NCBI RefSeq assembly: GCF_035917995.1
Contig: NZ_CP109131.1
Span: forward strand, 2,976,001 to 3,040,000
Direction of reading: 5' to 3'
DNA length: 64,000 nucleotides
Source: Streptosporangium sp. NBC_01755
GTDB taxonomy: Bacteria > Actinomycetota > Actinomycetes > Streptosporangiales > Streptosporangiaceae
The notes beneath the pieces were generated by a model, which was given only the letters and a program-made list of their open reading frames with translations, ran no database searches and was not told the DNA's origin. The translations under genes and the position numbers were made by a program. Positions within the stretch are counted from its first letter, which is position 1. Each line of letters starts with the position of its first letter. Below, in pieces: positions 19,929 to 29,829 of this stretch.

Positions 19929-20177
19929 ATGCGTGATCCGGAACTGGTGTCATGCGCCCAGCGAGCCGCCGCCGAGCTTGAGCGGGCGTGGGCGCACTGG
20001 CGGGCCGCCCGGGGCCGCAGCGGGGATGCCGGAGCCGAGTCCGTGGCCAGTTACGTGGCTCATTCGATCGACCACCCGTGGGGGCGGCCGCGCGTGGTCC
20101 TCGGGCTGGACGCCGAGGACGCCAGGGAACTCGCCTCGCTCCTGCAGAAGCAGGAGGTCGGCGAGCACGCCTGGTGA
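19929..20177 (+). CDS. Small hypothetical protein
   Basis: An 82-residue soluble protein (MRDPELVSCAQRAAAELERAWAHW..., mid-part DHPWGRPRVVLGLDAEDARELASLL). It looks helical and well formed, with third-position GC typical of real genes here. ATG 19929 is preceded by GAGGGGGG; an upstream in-frame ATG at 19896 lacks a site. I do not recognise a family. Confidence 0.7.
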   Translation: MRDPELVSCAQRAAAELERAWAHWRAARGRSGDAGAESVASYVAHSIDHPWGRPRVVLGLDAEDARELASLLQKQEVGEHAW

Positions 20178-20279
20178 CAGGCTCTCACTCCCGGTAACAG
20201 GCGGGCACATATCGCGACAATGACCAAGTCATGTCGTCGCGCGGCGTAAGTTGGGTGGTTGACGACTCACTAGGGGGCG

Positions 20280-21164
20280 ATGAGCGTGACCGGCAGAGCA
20301 CTCGCGACGGCCCTTGTCCTGTGCGGCCTGGGCGCCGCCGCCTGTGGCGGCACCACGGCGGACCTCGCGCGAGATCGCGTGGGGGTCCCTCCGGTGGCCG
20401 CCACGGCCGCCCACCCCGTGACCGGCGGCACGGCCGCCACCCCGGCCGGCTCCGCGACCGGTGCGGCGAGCGCTTCCGCGGCGAGTCCCACGCCGGTTGG
20501 AAAACCGCTGAGCGGCAAGGTCGTGGTCATCGACCCCGGCCACAACGGGCAGAACTACCGCCACCCCGCGGAGATCAACAAGCAGGTCGACGTGCTGACC
20601 AAGCGGAAGGCCTGCGACACCACGGGCACCGCCACCGCGAACGGCTACAGCGAGGCCGCCTTCACCTGGGACGTCTCCCAGCGCCTGGACAAGATCCTCA
20701 AGAACCGGGGCGCGAAGGTGGTGCTGACCCGCCAGGACAACACCGGCGTCGGCCCCTGCATCACCCAGCGGGCCGCGATCGGCAACAAGGCCAGGGCGAA
20801 CGTGGCGATCTCGATTCACGCCGACGGGGCGGGCCCCGCCAACCACGGCTTCCACGTGATCATCCCGAAGAGGATCGGCGGTCCGGTCGACCCGGTGGTC
20901 AAGGCCTCCGAGAGGCTCGGCTTCGACGTACGCGACGCCATGAGGAGCGGCACCGGCCTGCCGTACTCCACCTACATCGGCAAGGACGCCCTCGACTACC
21001 GCAACGACATCGGCGGACTGAACCTCTCCACGGTCCCCAAGGTCCTCGTCGAGTGCGGCAACATGAAGAACCCGACCGAGGCGGCCAGGTTCCAGCAGCC
21101 GGCGTTCCGGCAGAAGATCGCGCTCTCCCTGGCCAACGGGCTGCAGCAGTACCTGACCCACTGA
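20280..21164 (+). CDS. N-acetylmuramoyl-L-alanine amidase (Amidase_3), lipoprotein
   Basis: Zinc-dependent hydrolase cutting the amide bond between MurNAc and the peptide stem. A lipoprotein signal ends in GLGAAACGG, followed by an Ala/Thr/Pro-rich linker to about residue 75. The catalytic domain shows the zinc ligand His in VVIDPGHNG, SIHADGAG with the second His, and VLVECGNMKNPTEA with the catalytic Glu; EAAFTWDV carries the other zinc-binding Glu. It probably acts in cell separation or wall turnover. Start ATG 20280 follows AGGGGG. Confidence 0.93.
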   Translation: MSVTGRALATALVLCGLGAAACGGTTADLARDRVGVPPVAATAAHPVTGGTAATPAGSATGAASASAASPTPVGKPLSGKVVVIDPGHNGQNYRHPAEINKQVDVLTKRKACDTTGTATANGYSEAAFTWDVSQRLDKILKNRGAKVVLTRQDNTGVGPCITQRAAIGNKARANVAISIHADGAGPANHGFHVIIPKRIGGPVDPVVKASERLGFDVRDAMRSGTGLPYSTYIGKDALDYRNDIGGLNLSTVPKVLVECGNMKNPTEAARFQQPAFRQKIALSLANGLQQYLTH

Positions 21165-21172
21165 CGGCCCGC

Positions 21173-22717
21173 TCAGCCTCTCGCCGGACCGGCCAGGCCC
21201 AGGGACCTGAGGTTGTCCTCGGCCGGGTGGCGGCGCGCGGCCGGGCCGGCCGCGAAGGCCCGCAGGATGTTCCCGGTGACCCTGCGGACGAAGGAGGCGG
21301 CCCGTTCCGTGACGCCGTGGCCGCAGCGGGCTCCCCGCATCGCGCACACCCAGCGCATCGTGCCCGAGGAGAACACGGCGGCGCCGCTCGGCACCGTGTA
21401 GTAGGCGCTGTGCGCGACCGTGGGGCGTCCGCCGCAGTCGACCGGGGAGACGGACAGGACCTCCATCGGGCGGGGCACGCCGGTACCGACCCGGTCGGTC
21501 TCCACCCCCACCATGCCGGGGAAGGTGGTGCCGCGCCGCACCCCGGTCCCCTTGAAGATCCAGTTGTCGGGACTCCGGACCACGTAGGCGGACTCGGAGG
21601 GGAAGCAGTCGTACATCGGCCCGGTCAGCGAACTCTCCGGCCTGCCGCTCGCGCGCCACAGGACCGTGTGGGCGTCCTCGGCGGCGTCCTTGTGGCAGAC
21701 GACCAGGCGGCGGTGGCCCAGCGGCGTCGCGGCGAAGCGGATCCGCCAGTAGACGGCGTTGGCGCCGAGGAAGGCGAGGTTGGTGCCGTGGTCACGGGCC
21801 GCCTCGACGGTGCGGCGCATGCGCGCCGACCAGTACTCGTCGTGGCCCAGGGAGACCAGGCCCCTTGCCCCGTCGAGGAGGTGGGGGTCGCGGTCGAGGT
21901 CCGCGCTCGTGACGTAGGCGAGCGGGACACCGCTGTGCTCGGCGACCTCGACGGCGTCGCGTTCCATGTCCAGGAAGAGCCGGGCTCCCGATGTGTCGTA
22001 GGGACGGTCGAAGCTGACCGCGCGGGACCTGTCCTCGAAACCGCCGGGCCCCCGGTAGAGGCTGCGGCCACCCCAGTCGTTGTACGCCTGCCAGGTGGTG
22101 ACCGCGTTGACGACGACCAGGCGTCCCCTGGTGGAGGTGGACCTGACGGTGAGGGGCACGTAGCGGCCGCCTCCGGTGGCGGCGTCCAGCCTGATCAGGT
22201 AGGAGCCCTCGGGCCAGCCGGAGGTGTCCACCTCGGGGCCGGGCTTCCAGTGGGCGGCGGTCACCGTGCGGGTGGCGGCGATCGTCCTGGCCGGGACCTG
22301 TCTCATGCCGGGCAGCCCGCTCGCCCGCCAGACCTGCCTGGCTCCGGCTCCGCCGTACCAGCCCATGCGGAAGACCCTGACGGTGTAGCGGTCGGCGGTG
22401 GTCGAGACGTACAGCCGGAAGCCTTCTCCCGGCGGCACGCTCGCCCGGTCGGCGAAGCCCTCGATCTCGTGCTCGGCACCGCGGTGACGCACTCGCCAGT
22501 CGGGGTCGCCGGTCTTGGCGTTCTCGGCCGCGGTGGCGCCCGCCGCCTTGGCGCTCCGCACCGCGGACGCCGACACCGAGGGGGTGGGCGAGGGCGGCTC
22601 CGCGGGGAGTTCGGCGGTGGCGCCGCATCCGGCGACCAGCAGTGTCGCCATCAGGGTCGTCAGCGGCGTGCGGACCGCGTGCCAGGACGTTTGGAACATG
22701 AGCAGCAGCATGTCCAC
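21173..22717 (-). CDS. DMFase-like large-domain lipoprotein
   Basis: Resembles the N,N-dimethylformamidase large-subunit family found in many actinomycetes as secreted proteins of unknown substrate. The lipobox is LLVAGCGA near residue 30. A beta-sandwich region follows (FRLYVSTTADRYTVRVFRMGWYGG), then a Rossmann-like domain with VVVNAVTTWQAYNDWGG, SLGHDEYWSARMRRTVEAARD and FLGANAVYWRIRF. These blocks are diagnostic for the family, but actual amidase activity is not implied. It is convergent with the amidase gene, with only 8 bases between the stops. Confidence 0.85.
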   Translation of the reverse strand: MDMLLLMFQTSWHAVRTPLTTLMATLLVAGCGATAELPAEPPSPTPSVSASAVRSAKAAGATAAENAKTGDPDWRVRHRGAEHEIEGFADRASVPPGEGFRLYVSTTADRYTVRVFRMGWYGGAGARQVWRASGLPGMRQVPARTIAATRTVTAAHWKPGPEVDTSGWPEGSYLIRLDAATGGGRYVPLTVRSTSTRGRLVVVNAVTTWQAYNDWGGRSLYRGPGGFEDRSRAVSFDRPYDTSGARLFLDMERDAVEVAEHSGVPLAYVTSADLDRDPHLLDGARGLVSLGHDEYWSARMRRTVEAARDHGTNLAFLGANAVYWRIRFAATPLGHRRLVVCHKDAAEDAHTVLWRASGRPESSLTGPMYDCFPSESAYVVRSPDNWIFKGTGVRRGTTFPGMVGVETDRVGTGVPRPMEVLSVSPVDCGGRPTVAHSAYYTVPSGAAVFSSGTMRWVCAMRGARCGHGVTERAASFVRRVTGNILRAFAAGPAARRHPAEDNLRSLGLAGPARG

Positions 22718-22829
22718 CTGGAAGATCTCCCCCGGCTCTCCCTCGCTGGACTTGGGCGGTTCTTGGCCTCATGCTCCGGGTCGGCAGAGTAAAGGCCTAT
22801 CGGCCGATGAGCTTGGCATGATTCAGACC

Positions 22830-24163
22830 ATGACTGACCTCCTGCCGCTTCCTGCCGCGTACACACCCGTGGACGGCTTCCTTGGGCTCTCCCCCGGGGT
22901 CGGCGTCTTCGGCCCCGCCGATCTGGTCGACGCGGTACGGCTCGCACTCGCCGTGCTCGACCCGCGCCCCGGCGAGGCAGGTGTGATCAAGGTGGAACCC
23001 GACGCGTCGCTCGGTGCCGAGTCGTACACCCTGGACGTGACGGCCCAGGGCGTGCGGATCGCGGCAGGAGATCGCGCCGGGGCCTTCTACGCGGGCCAGA
23101 CGCTCCGGCAGCTGCTCCCCGCCGCGGCGTTCCGCACGGTGGCGGGGACGGGCTGAGCGTCCCCCTCGGCCGGATACGGGACACGCCCTGGTTCTCCTGG
23201 CGCGGGGTGCACCTGGACGTGGCACGGCACTTCATGCCCAAGCGCGAGGTGCTCAGGATGGTCGATCTCATGGCGGCGCACAAGCTGAACCGCCTCCACC
23301 TGCACCTGGTGGACGATCAGGGCTGGCGGGTCGAGAGCCGCAGGCACCCGCGGCTGCACGAGGTGGGCTCGCACCGCCCGCGCACGGCCACCGGCTACTA
23401 CCGGGAGGACCTCGCCTTCGACGACGTGCCGCACGGCGGCTACTACACGCTGGACGACCTCGCCGAGATCGGCGCCTACGCACGGGCCCGCGCCGTGACC
23501 GTCGTGCCCGAGATCGACGTGCCGGGACACGCCTCGGCGATCCTCGCCGCCTACCCCGAGCTGGACGCCCGTGCCACCGGTGGCCGGCGGCCCGAGCCCT
23601 TCCGGGTGCTGGAGCGCTGGGGCATCTTCCCCGCGATCCTGTCCCCGCTGCCCGGCACCGTCGACTTCCTGACCGACGTGTTCGACGAGATCCTGGCGGC
23701 GCTGGGCGACACCCCGTACGTCCATGTCGGCGGGGACGAATGCGTGCTCGACGACTGGGCCGCCTCCCCCGAGATCGTCGCCTTCCAGACGGAGCTGGGC
23801 CTGGGGAGCCTCGCCGACCTGCACGCCTGGTTCCTGCGCCGGCTGGCGGACGTGCTGGCGACGCGCGGCAGCCGGGCCGTGGTGTGGGACGAGGCGTTCG
23901 TCAGCGGCATGCTCAGGCCCGACACGATCGTGATGCCCTGGCGCGGCCCCGGAGTGGCCAGGCGCGCCGCCGCGGCCGGGCACGACGTGGTGCAGACCTC
24001 GGTCTTCCCGCTGTACTTCGACTACGCCGAGGCCGCGTCCGAGCTGGAGCCCCTGGCGATCGGCGACACGATCACCGTGTCGGACGTCGCGGCCTTCGAA
24101 CCGGCGCCACAGGCCCGGCGGTCAGGGGCTCCCCCGCCGACGGTCCGGGGCGGGAGGCCCTGA
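22830..24163 (+). pseudogene. GH20 beta-N-acetylhexosaminidase, frameshifted and 3' truncated
   Basis: Two frames together give most of a GH20 enzyme. The first (22830 to 23156) has the N-terminal alpha/beta domain ending ...GAFYAGQTLRQLLPAAAFRTVAG. The second continues from about 23148 with GLSVPLGRIRDTPWFSWRG, MDLA-like LNRLHLHLVDDQGW and the catalytic pair in HVGGDECVLDDW. Adding one G to the G4 run near 23142-23147 would join them exactly. The C-terminus is also missing: after FDYAEAASELEPLAIGDTITV the frame ends in a short Arg/Pro tail inside a terminator, so the conserved Trp-rich GH20 end is absent. Two lesions favour true decay over a sequencing slip. Confidence 0.85.
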
Positions 24164-24176
24164 CCGCCCCGGACCG
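24141..24176. terminator. 13-bp hairpin overlapping the end of the GH20 remnant
   Basis: Arms 24141-24153 and 24164-24176 pair perfectly with a 10-base loop. It lies between the GH20 remnant and the convergent CopZ-like gene and overlaps the last codons of the remnant, which shows how close the 3' deletion runs to the terminator. Confidence 0.8.
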
Positions 24177-24198
24177 CCGGAGAGGGGCGATCAGGGCC

Positions 24199-24402
24199 TC
24201 AGCCGGCCACCTCGTAGCCGGCTTCCTTGATGGCGGCGCGTACGGCCGCGTCGTCGAGGGGGTCACCGGAGACGTCGACCCTGCCCGTCTCGAGGTCGAC
24301 GTCGACACCGGTGACGCCGGAGACCTCGCCGACCTCCTCCTTGACCGAGCTCACGCAGTGGCCACAGGTCATGCCGGTGACGGTGTATGTGATCACGCTC
24401 AT
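24199..24402 (-). CDS. Heavy-metal-associated domain protein, CopZ-like copper chaperone
   Basis: A 67-residue ferredoxin-like HMA protein with the metal-binding motif GMTCGHCVSSV (Cys-x-x-Cys after Met-Thr). Probably binds Cu(I) and passes it to a P-type ATPase, which is not in this window. ATG 24402 is set by GGAGG four bases upstream; the longer frame to 24420 includes this site. Confidence 0.93.
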   Translation of the reverse strand: MSVITYTVTGMTCGHCVSSVKEEVGEVSGVTGVDVDLETGRVDVSGDPLDDAAVRAAIKEAGYEVAG

Positions 24403-24496
24403 CGTGCCTCCAATGTCCAAGATTACCCACCCAGGGTATACCGCAGCCCGTCCCGCGCGCCGCCGGGACGACGGGCCGGGTCGCGCCGGAACCGGA

Positions 24497-25582
24497 TCAG
24501 GCCGCGGTTCGGCCGATTATCTGGCGGAGGTCCACCACGCCGTGGCGGCGTAGCCGGCGGGCGAGCTCGCGGTTGATGCGATGCGCCCAGAAGGGCCCCT
24601 CGTAGATCAGCGCACTGTAGCCCTGGACGAGCGTGGCCCCGGCGAGCAGGCGCTCCCAGACGTCGTCCACGTCCTCCACTCCGCCGGCGGAGACGAGCAC
24701 CAGGCGGTCGCCCACCCTCGCGCGCAGCCTGCGCAGCACCTCCAGGGACCTCGCCTTCAGCGGCCGGCCGGACAGGCCGCCGCTCTCCTGGCCCCGGTCA
24801 CGTTCGGCGCCGGTCAGCGCCTGCCGGCTGATCGTGGTGTTGGTGGCGATGATGCCGTCGAGCCCGAGCTCCAGGGCCAGGTCGGCCACCGCGTCCACAT
24901 CGGCGTCCGCCAGGTCGGGAGCTATCTTGACCAGCAGCGGGGTGCGCTTGGGCGTGGCGTCGGCGACCTCCTTCACCGCCCGCAGCAGCGGGCTCAGCAG
25001 CTCCACGGCCTGGAGGTCGCGCAGCCCGGGGGTGTTGGGCGAGCTGACGTTGACGACCAGGTAGTCGGCCAGCGGGGCGAGCTTTCTGGCGCTGGTCACG
25101 TAGTCGTCGACGGCTCCCGACTCGGGCACGACCTTGGTCTTGCCGATGTTGACGCCGACGATCGCCGGAACACCTCTGGGCCTGCTCAGCCGCCGGGCCG
25201 CCGCGGAGGCACCGGCGTTGTTGAAGCCCATCCGGTTGATGATCGCCCTGTTTCCCACGAGGCGGAACAGCCGGGGCCTGGCGTTGCCCGGCTGCGCGTG
25301 GGCGGTGATCGTGCCGACCTCGACGTGGCTGAAGCCGAGCGCGGACAGGGCCTCCACGCAGCCGGCGTCCTTGTCGAAACCGGCCGCCAGCCCGAACGGC
25401 CCGGGGAAGTGCACGCCGAAGGCCTGTACGCGCAGTGCGGGATCGCGCGGCGCGAGGCCGCGGTGGAGCAGCCCCCTGACCACGGGCGTGACCGAGAGGA
25501 CACGGAGCGCGCGCACCGTCAGATGGTGCGCGTCCTCCGCGTCGAGGCGGCTGAGGACCTGCGAGAAGACGAGTCTGTACAT
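24497..25582 (-). CDS. pyrD: Quinone-dependent dihydroorotate dehydrogenase (class 2)
   Basis: Oxidises dihydroorotate to orotate in pyrimidine synthesis, passing electrons to membrane quinone. The family blocks are present: [60 protein letters not shown] with the catalytic Ser region, [18 protein letters not shown] and [17 protein letters not shown]. The N-terminal helices [20 protein letters not shown] are the class 2 membrane-binding part. The length (361) is normal. ATG 25582 directly follows an in-frame GTG. Confidence 0.97.
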   Translation of the reverse strand: MYRLVFSQVLSRLDAEDAHHLTVRALRVLSVTPVVRGLLHRGLAPRDPALRVQAFGVHFPGPFGLAAGFDKDAGCVEALSALGFSHVEVGTITAHAQPGNARPRLFRLVGNRAIINRMGFNNAGASAAARRLSRPRGVPAIVGVNIGKTKVVPESGAVDDYVTSARKLAPLADYLVVNVSSPNTPGLRDLQAVELLSPLLRAVKEVADATPKRTPLLVKIAPDLADADVDAVADLALELGLDGIIATNTTISRQALTGAERDRGQESGGLSGRPLKARSLEVLRRLRARVGDRLVLVSAGGVEDVDDVWERLLAGATLVQGYSALIYEGPFWAHRINRELARRLRRHGVVDLRQIIGRTAA

Positions 25583-25734
25583 CACCGATCAGGTTAGTGC
25601 CCCTACGGGGTAAGGCTCGCGCCGACCATGCCTCCGGAGTTCCCGATCAGCGGGCATCCGCCGGATTCAAGGCCGCATATCGCCGTCAACACATCGTTAA
25701 GCGTTCGGCAAACAGAGATCGGCAGGGTGGACAC

Positions 25735-26118
25735 ATGAACGCCCTGTCACGTTCGGCCGTCGCCCGGCGGCGGCGCACCCTGGCGCACATCGTGCTCCGC
25801 GACCTCGCGGACACCGGTGCCGTCACAGTCCCCCTCTGGTGGGAGGAGGAGATCCAGCGCGAGTTCGACGGGCTCGGCGGGTTCCTGGCCGAGCTGAGCC
25901 GGCAGTGGTGGACCGCCTACGCCGCACACCTGGACGCGCTGATCGAGCTCGGCCTCGATGACCCGCCCCAGGCGTGGGACGACGTCGCGGCGCAGATGCC
26001 GCAGCTACGGGCCGTCCTCGACGCCTACACGGACGACGCGGCACTCGCCGAGGCCGAGCGGCGGCACTGCGACGTCCTGCGCTGGACCATCCGGCGCGAA
26101 TCCCGGCCCGCTGCCTGA
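25735..26118 (+). CDS. Hypothetical protein
   Basis: A 127-residue soluble, helix-rich protein starting MNALSRSAVARRRRTLAHIVLRDL. It contains a Trp-rich centre (PLWWEEEIQREFDGLGGFLAELSRQWW). Composition and codon use fit a real gene, and GGCAGGGTGG precedes the ATG. I do not recognise a family. It stands between divergent pyrD and a co-directional PAP2 gene. Confidence 0.7.
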   Translation: MNALSRSAVARRRRTLAHIVLRDLADTGAVTVPLWWEEEIQREFDGLGGFLAELSRQWWTAYAAHLDALIELGLDDPPQAWDDVAAQMPQLRAVLDAYTDDAALAEAERRHCDVLRWTIRRESRPAA

Positions 26119-26170
26119 TGCTTTACCTGGAATGGAACAATATTCACCGGGAATCGGGTAGCCATGAACG

Positions 26171-26935
26171 ATGGTCAGATTTGTCCAAGGCGAGTCTCCA
26201 CCTCACGAGAATCCCGATGATCACTCTGCTGACCTGCGCCTGGGCGTACGCCTGACGCTGGCGGTGGTGGCAGTGGCGATCTTCACGATGCCGTTCGTGA
26301 TCCTGCTCGTGCTCGTGAAGACCTCCTCCTCGCCGCTCAGGAGCTTCGACGAGGGCATCGCCGTCCAGTTGCACGCCCAGGCACTGGAGAACCCCGACTA
26401 CACGGCCTTCCTCAACGTGGCGACCGAGGTCTTCGGCCCCTGGACATGGCGTGGGCTGGTGCTGCTGACCGCCGCCTGGCTCTGGTACCGGGGGGCGTCG
26501 CGCCTGGCCGTCTGGGCGGTCGCCACGATCGCCTTCGGCGGCCTGCTGAACCTCGCGGTCAAGGGGATCGTCGCCCGCGCCCGGCCCGACCTGCCCGATC
26601 CGGTGGCCTCGGCGCCCGGTGCCGCCTTCCCTTCCGGCCACGCGATGGGCGCCGCGCTGGGCGCGTGCATCCTCGTGCTCATCCTGCTGCCCTTCCTGCG
26701 GAGTCCGGCCTCCCGGATCGTCGCCTGGATCGTCGCGGCGGTCGTCGTGGTGTTCGTCGCCTACAGCCGGGTGGCACTCGGCGTCCACTGGACCAGTGAC
26801 GTCATCGCCGGGGTCGCGCTGGGCGTGGTGGTCGTGGCAGGGACGTCCGTGGGCTTCGAGGCCTGGCGCCGGGGAGAGGGCCGCAAACCCGTCGAGCCGC
26901 CCATGGAAGACATCGAACCCGAGGCGTTCCGGTGA
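26171..26935 (+). CDS. PAP2-family membrane phosphatase
   Basis: Integral membrane phosphatase acting on lipid phosphates such as undecaprenyl pyrophosphate or phosphatidic acid. Six hydrophobic segments are visible. The three phosphatase motifs are complete: KGIVARARPDLP (KX6RP), PSGHAMG, and SRVALGVHWTSDV. The 254-residue length is typical. The substrate is not determined. The C-terminal tail is polar and probably cytoplasmic. Confidence 0.93.
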   Translation: MVRFVQGESPPHENPDDHSADLRLGVRLTLAVVAVAIFTMPFVILLVLVKTSSSPLRSFDEGIAVQLHAQALENPDYTAFLNVATEVFGPWTWRGLVLLTAAWLWYRGASRLAVWAVATIAFGGLLNLAVKGIVARARPDLPDPVASAPGAAFPSGHAMGAALGACILVLILLPFLRSPASRIVAWIVAAVVVVFVAYSRVALGVHWTSDVIAGVALGVVVVAGTSVGFEAWRRGEGRKPVEPPMEDIEPEAFR

Positions 26936-27235
26936 AGCCGTTCGGGGTAGCCGACGCGTCATAAGGACGTGGCGAGTCGCCCGGTCACGCCAAGAATCGA
27001 CCGAGATGTGAGAGGGACATTCCCCACCCGCCGGATCGCTTCACATGAGACCGTTGTGAAGCAGCGTCACCAAGCCGCACATCTGTCACTTGGGGTCGCT
27101 CAATGATCGCCCTGCGCTACGAAGTACGATAGAAACCCCAATTGGGAGATTCACCTCTCTCCGGCGGGGCACGAGCAGCCAGCCGGCCGGACAGAGAGAC
27201 GTTCGACGGCTACCCTCAAGGAAGGAAGCCGGCCC
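26936..27235. other. 300-base spacer without a gene
   Basis: I see no gene or strong hairpin here. It is lower in GC than its surroundings near 27085-27160 and probably carries the promoter of the small gene at 27236, but no -35/-10 pair is convincing. Confidence 0.3.
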
Positions 27236-27499
27236 ATGGATCATCAGTCCGTCGTCTGCGACAAATGTACGGGCGTTCTCCTCGCCACCGACTCCCGCAC
27301 CTACACGGCGCAGCGGGGTCGCCTGATCGTGACCAACGGCTATTGCACCTGCCCCGCCGCGCAGGCCCCCGCCGAGCAGGTCACCGATCAGCAGCAGCCC
27401 CAGCCCGCCGCGGAGCAGTCCGCCACGCAGCGGCAGCCCGCCCACCCCCCTCAGCAGAACGCGCAGCCCACGGGCCAGAACTCGATGGTGGTCGCCTAG
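27236..27499 (+). CDS. Small Cys-motif protein with Gln/Pro-rich tail
   Basis: An 87-residue protein. The first 40 residues hold a CDKC pair and a CTC triplet (CDKCTGVLLATDS, NGYCTCPAAQ) that could bind zinc. The rest is a disordered Gln/Pro/Ala tail. AAGGAAGG lies nine bases before ATG 27236, which supports translation. I do not recognise a family; a small regulatory or metal-binding role is only a guess. Confidence 0.65.
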   Translation: MDHQSVVCDKCTGVLLATDSRTYTAQRGRLIVTNGYCTCPAAQAPAEQVTDQQQPQPAAEQSATQRQPAHPPQQNAQPTGQNSMVVA

Positions 27500-27574
27500 C
27501 GACATCCTCGCAGAGAGCGGTCGCTGCGTCGGGGGGCGCACGCGACGGCTCGGTCCCTTGATGGCCCCATGGAC

Positions 27575-27667
27575 TCAGCCGCCGAGTCCCCAGGCCAGCA
27601 CCACCGACAGACCGCTCGTCGCGAGCAGGCCGACGAGCACCACTATCGCAATCACCCGACGATTCAT
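27575..27667 (-). CDS. 30-residue single-span membrane peptide
   Basis: Reads MNRRVIAIVVLVGLLATSGL then SVVLAWGLGG and stops. A short basic head before one continuous hydrophobic span is the form of many actinobacterial small membrane proteins. It is too short for routine ORF calling. There is no strong ribosome-binding site, so translation is uncertain. It lies 51 bases from the stop of the GH15 gene on the same strand. Confidence 0.4.
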   Translation of the reverse strand: MNRRVIAIVVLVGLLATSGLSVVLAWGLGG

Positions 27668-27718
27668 ACCCGAAAGCCTAGTCAGGCCACCCGGGTGCTC
27701 TCGTATGTCCGCATGCGG

Positions 27719-29629
27719 TCATAACCGCTCCGATGTCGGCCATGCGGTCGGGGTGAACCGCTCTCTCTCCGCGCGGATGATGTGGATCACCGCGTTGATG
27801 AGCGCCAGATGGGTGAACGCCTGGGGGAAGTTACCGAGGTGGCGCCCGGTCACCGGGTCGATCTCCTCGGCGTAGAGTCCGAGAGCGCTGGCGAAGGAGA
27901 GGACCCTCTCGCACAGCCTGCGGGCCCGGGTGTACTCCCCGATCTCCGTCAGCGCCGAGACGAGCCAGAACGAGCAGATCGTGAAGGTGCCCTCCTCGCT
28001 CGACAGACCGTCGTCCGTGTGCTCCGTCTTGTAGCGCAGGACCAGGTCGTCGGCCGTCAGTTCGTCGGCGATGGCCAGAACGGTGGCACGGACCCGGGGG
28101 TCGGTGGACGGCAGGAAGTGCACCAGCGGGATGAGCAGGAGCGACGCGTCGAGGGCGTCGGTGTCGTAGTGCTGTCTGAAGACACCTCGCTCGCTGACGC
28201 CGTTGGCGCACACATCGGCGTGAATCTCGTCGGCGATCGCCTGCCAGCGCGTGGCCAGCTCGAACTCCTCCCTGAGCCAGGCGAGCCGGGTGCCCCTGTC
28301 GACCGCCACCCAGCACATGACCTTCGAGGAGGTGAAGTGCTGCGGCTCTCCGCGAACCTCCCAGATGCCCCGGTCGGGCTCCTGCCAGTGTCTGACCGCC
28401 GACTCGACCTGTCGCGTCAGGATGGGCCAGATCCGCTCGTCCAGGCGATCCCGCGATCGGGTGTGGATGTAGAAGGAGCCGAGGACGGCGCCCCAGACGT
28501 CGTTCTGGCGGTGCCGGTAGGCGTCGTTGCCGACCCGGACGGGCCTGGCGCCCTCGTACCCGTGAAGGTGGTCGAGAATGTACTCGTTCAGCTCGCGCTC
28601 GCCGTCGATGCCGTACATGACCTGGAGCTCCTCGTCCCGCTCCGCGACGTCGGCGATGAACCAGAAGAAGTCGTCGGCCTCCCAGTCGAAGCCCAGCGTG
28701 TAAAGGCCCCAGAGGGCGAGGGTCGAGTCCCTGATCCAGGCGTAGCGGTAGTCCCAGTTGCGGTTGCCGCCGGGGGTCTCGGGCAGGGAGGTGGTCGCCG
28801 CCGCGATGAGCGCGCCCGTCGGGGCGAAGGTCAGGCCCTTGAGGGTGAGGGCGCTGCGCTCCAGGTAACTCCGCCAGTGGTGGTCGGGGAAGTTTCCCCT
28901 GGCGAGCCAGTGCTGCCAGTGGTGGGCGGTCCACACGAGCCGCTCGTAGGCCTCCTGGAAGGTGTACGGCGGCTCGTGCACGGTCCACGACAGCGCGCAG
29001 AAGCGCGTGTCCCCCTCCTTGAGGAGGGTGCGCGCCGTCGCGCGCCCGGCCTCGAAGCCCAGCCGCATGTCCGTGGTGAGCTTGAGCTCCAAGCTCTGCC
29101 CCGCCGCCCTCGCGACGCCCTGGTGGTAACCCCTGTCGGTGTACGACCAGCGGGCGGGGATGCGGCCGTAGTCGAAGATCGGCTCGCAGCCGAGGGTGAT
29201 CTGCGCCTCCCCGCTGACGCAGCGCACCGTGCGCAGGAGCACGTGGGAGGAGTCGTAGTCGGTCGGCGCCCTCCTGTGCGTGTGGGAGAGCTCCTCGTGG
29301 TGGTGCCAGGGCCCGATGAGCAGCAGGTCGCGCACGATGATCCAGCCGGTGGGCGTGCCCCAGCTCGTCTCCAGGATCATGGTGCCGGGCAGGTAGCGGC
29401 GTGCCGCGGGCACCCTCAGGTCCGCGGGGCCGATCCGGAAACCCCCCGCGCCCCGGTCGAGGATGGCGGCGAAGACGCTGGGGGAGTCCATCCTGGGCAG
29501 GCAGAGCCATTCGACGTTCCCGCTCGGCGCGACCAGTGCGGTGACCTCGCAGTCGGAAAGGAACGCGTAGTCGGCGATGGGCGGGAAGGAGGAGGCGGGC
29601 AGCGCGCCCACCGATGGATCCGCTGTCAT
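27719..29629 (-). CDS. GH15-family glycoside hydrolase (glucoamylase/trehalase-like)
   Basis: A 636-residue intracellular enzyme of the bacterial GH15 group that includes trehalases and glucoamylase-like proteins. The N-terminal beta-domain reads PPIADYAFLSDCEVTALVAPSGNVEWLCLPRMDSPSVF. The (alpha/alpha)6 barrel begins near residue 240 with the diagnostic NWDYRYAWIRDSTLALWGLY segment. There is no signal peptide. In actinomycetes close relatives hydrolyse trehalose, but the specificity cannot be read here. Confidence 0.93.
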   Translation of the reverse strand: MTADPSVGALPASSFPPIADYAFLSDCEVTALVAPSGNVEWLCLPRMDSPSVFAAILDRGAGGFRIGPADLRVPAARRYLPGTMILETSWGTPTGWIIVRDLLLIGPWHHHEELSHTHRRAPTDYDSSHVLLRTVRCVSGEAQITLGCEPIFDYGRIPARWSYTDRGYHQGVARAAGQSLELKLTTDMRLGFEAGRATARTLLKEGDTRFCALSWTVHEPPYTFQEAYERLVWTAHHWQHWLARGNFPDHHWRSYLERSALTLKGLTFAPTGALIAAATTSLPETPGGNRNWDYRYAWIRDSTLALWGLYTLGFDWEADDFFWFIADVAERDEELQVMYGIDGERELNEYILDHLHGYEGARPVRVGNDAYRHRQNDVWGAVLGSFYIHTRSRDRLDERIWPILTRQVESAVRHWQEPDRGIWEVRGEPQHFTSSKVMCWVAVDRGTRLAWLREEFELATRWQAIADEIHADVCANGVSERGVFRQHYDTDALDASLLLIPLVHFLPSTDPRVRATVLAIADELTADDLVLRYKTEHTDDGLSSEEGTFTICSFWLVSALTEIGEYTRARRLCERVLSFASALGLYAEEIDPVTGRHLGNFPQAFTHLALINAVIHIIRAERERFTPTAWPTSERL

Positions 29630-29829
29630 GAGCCCTCTCCTCCTCTCCGGCTGCCCTGCTCAGGAACACCTGCCACCTGCCGGGCGGCATATCCGCTCTT
29701 TCGGATACGTCCGCTCATTCAGGTATGCCCGCCGGCATGGAAACACCCACCGGTTCCGGGATTTCCGGCCCGCGGCGGGGAACCAGGCTGTCCGCTTTCG
29801 CCAGGCTCCCCGCCCGCCGGCCCCCCGGG

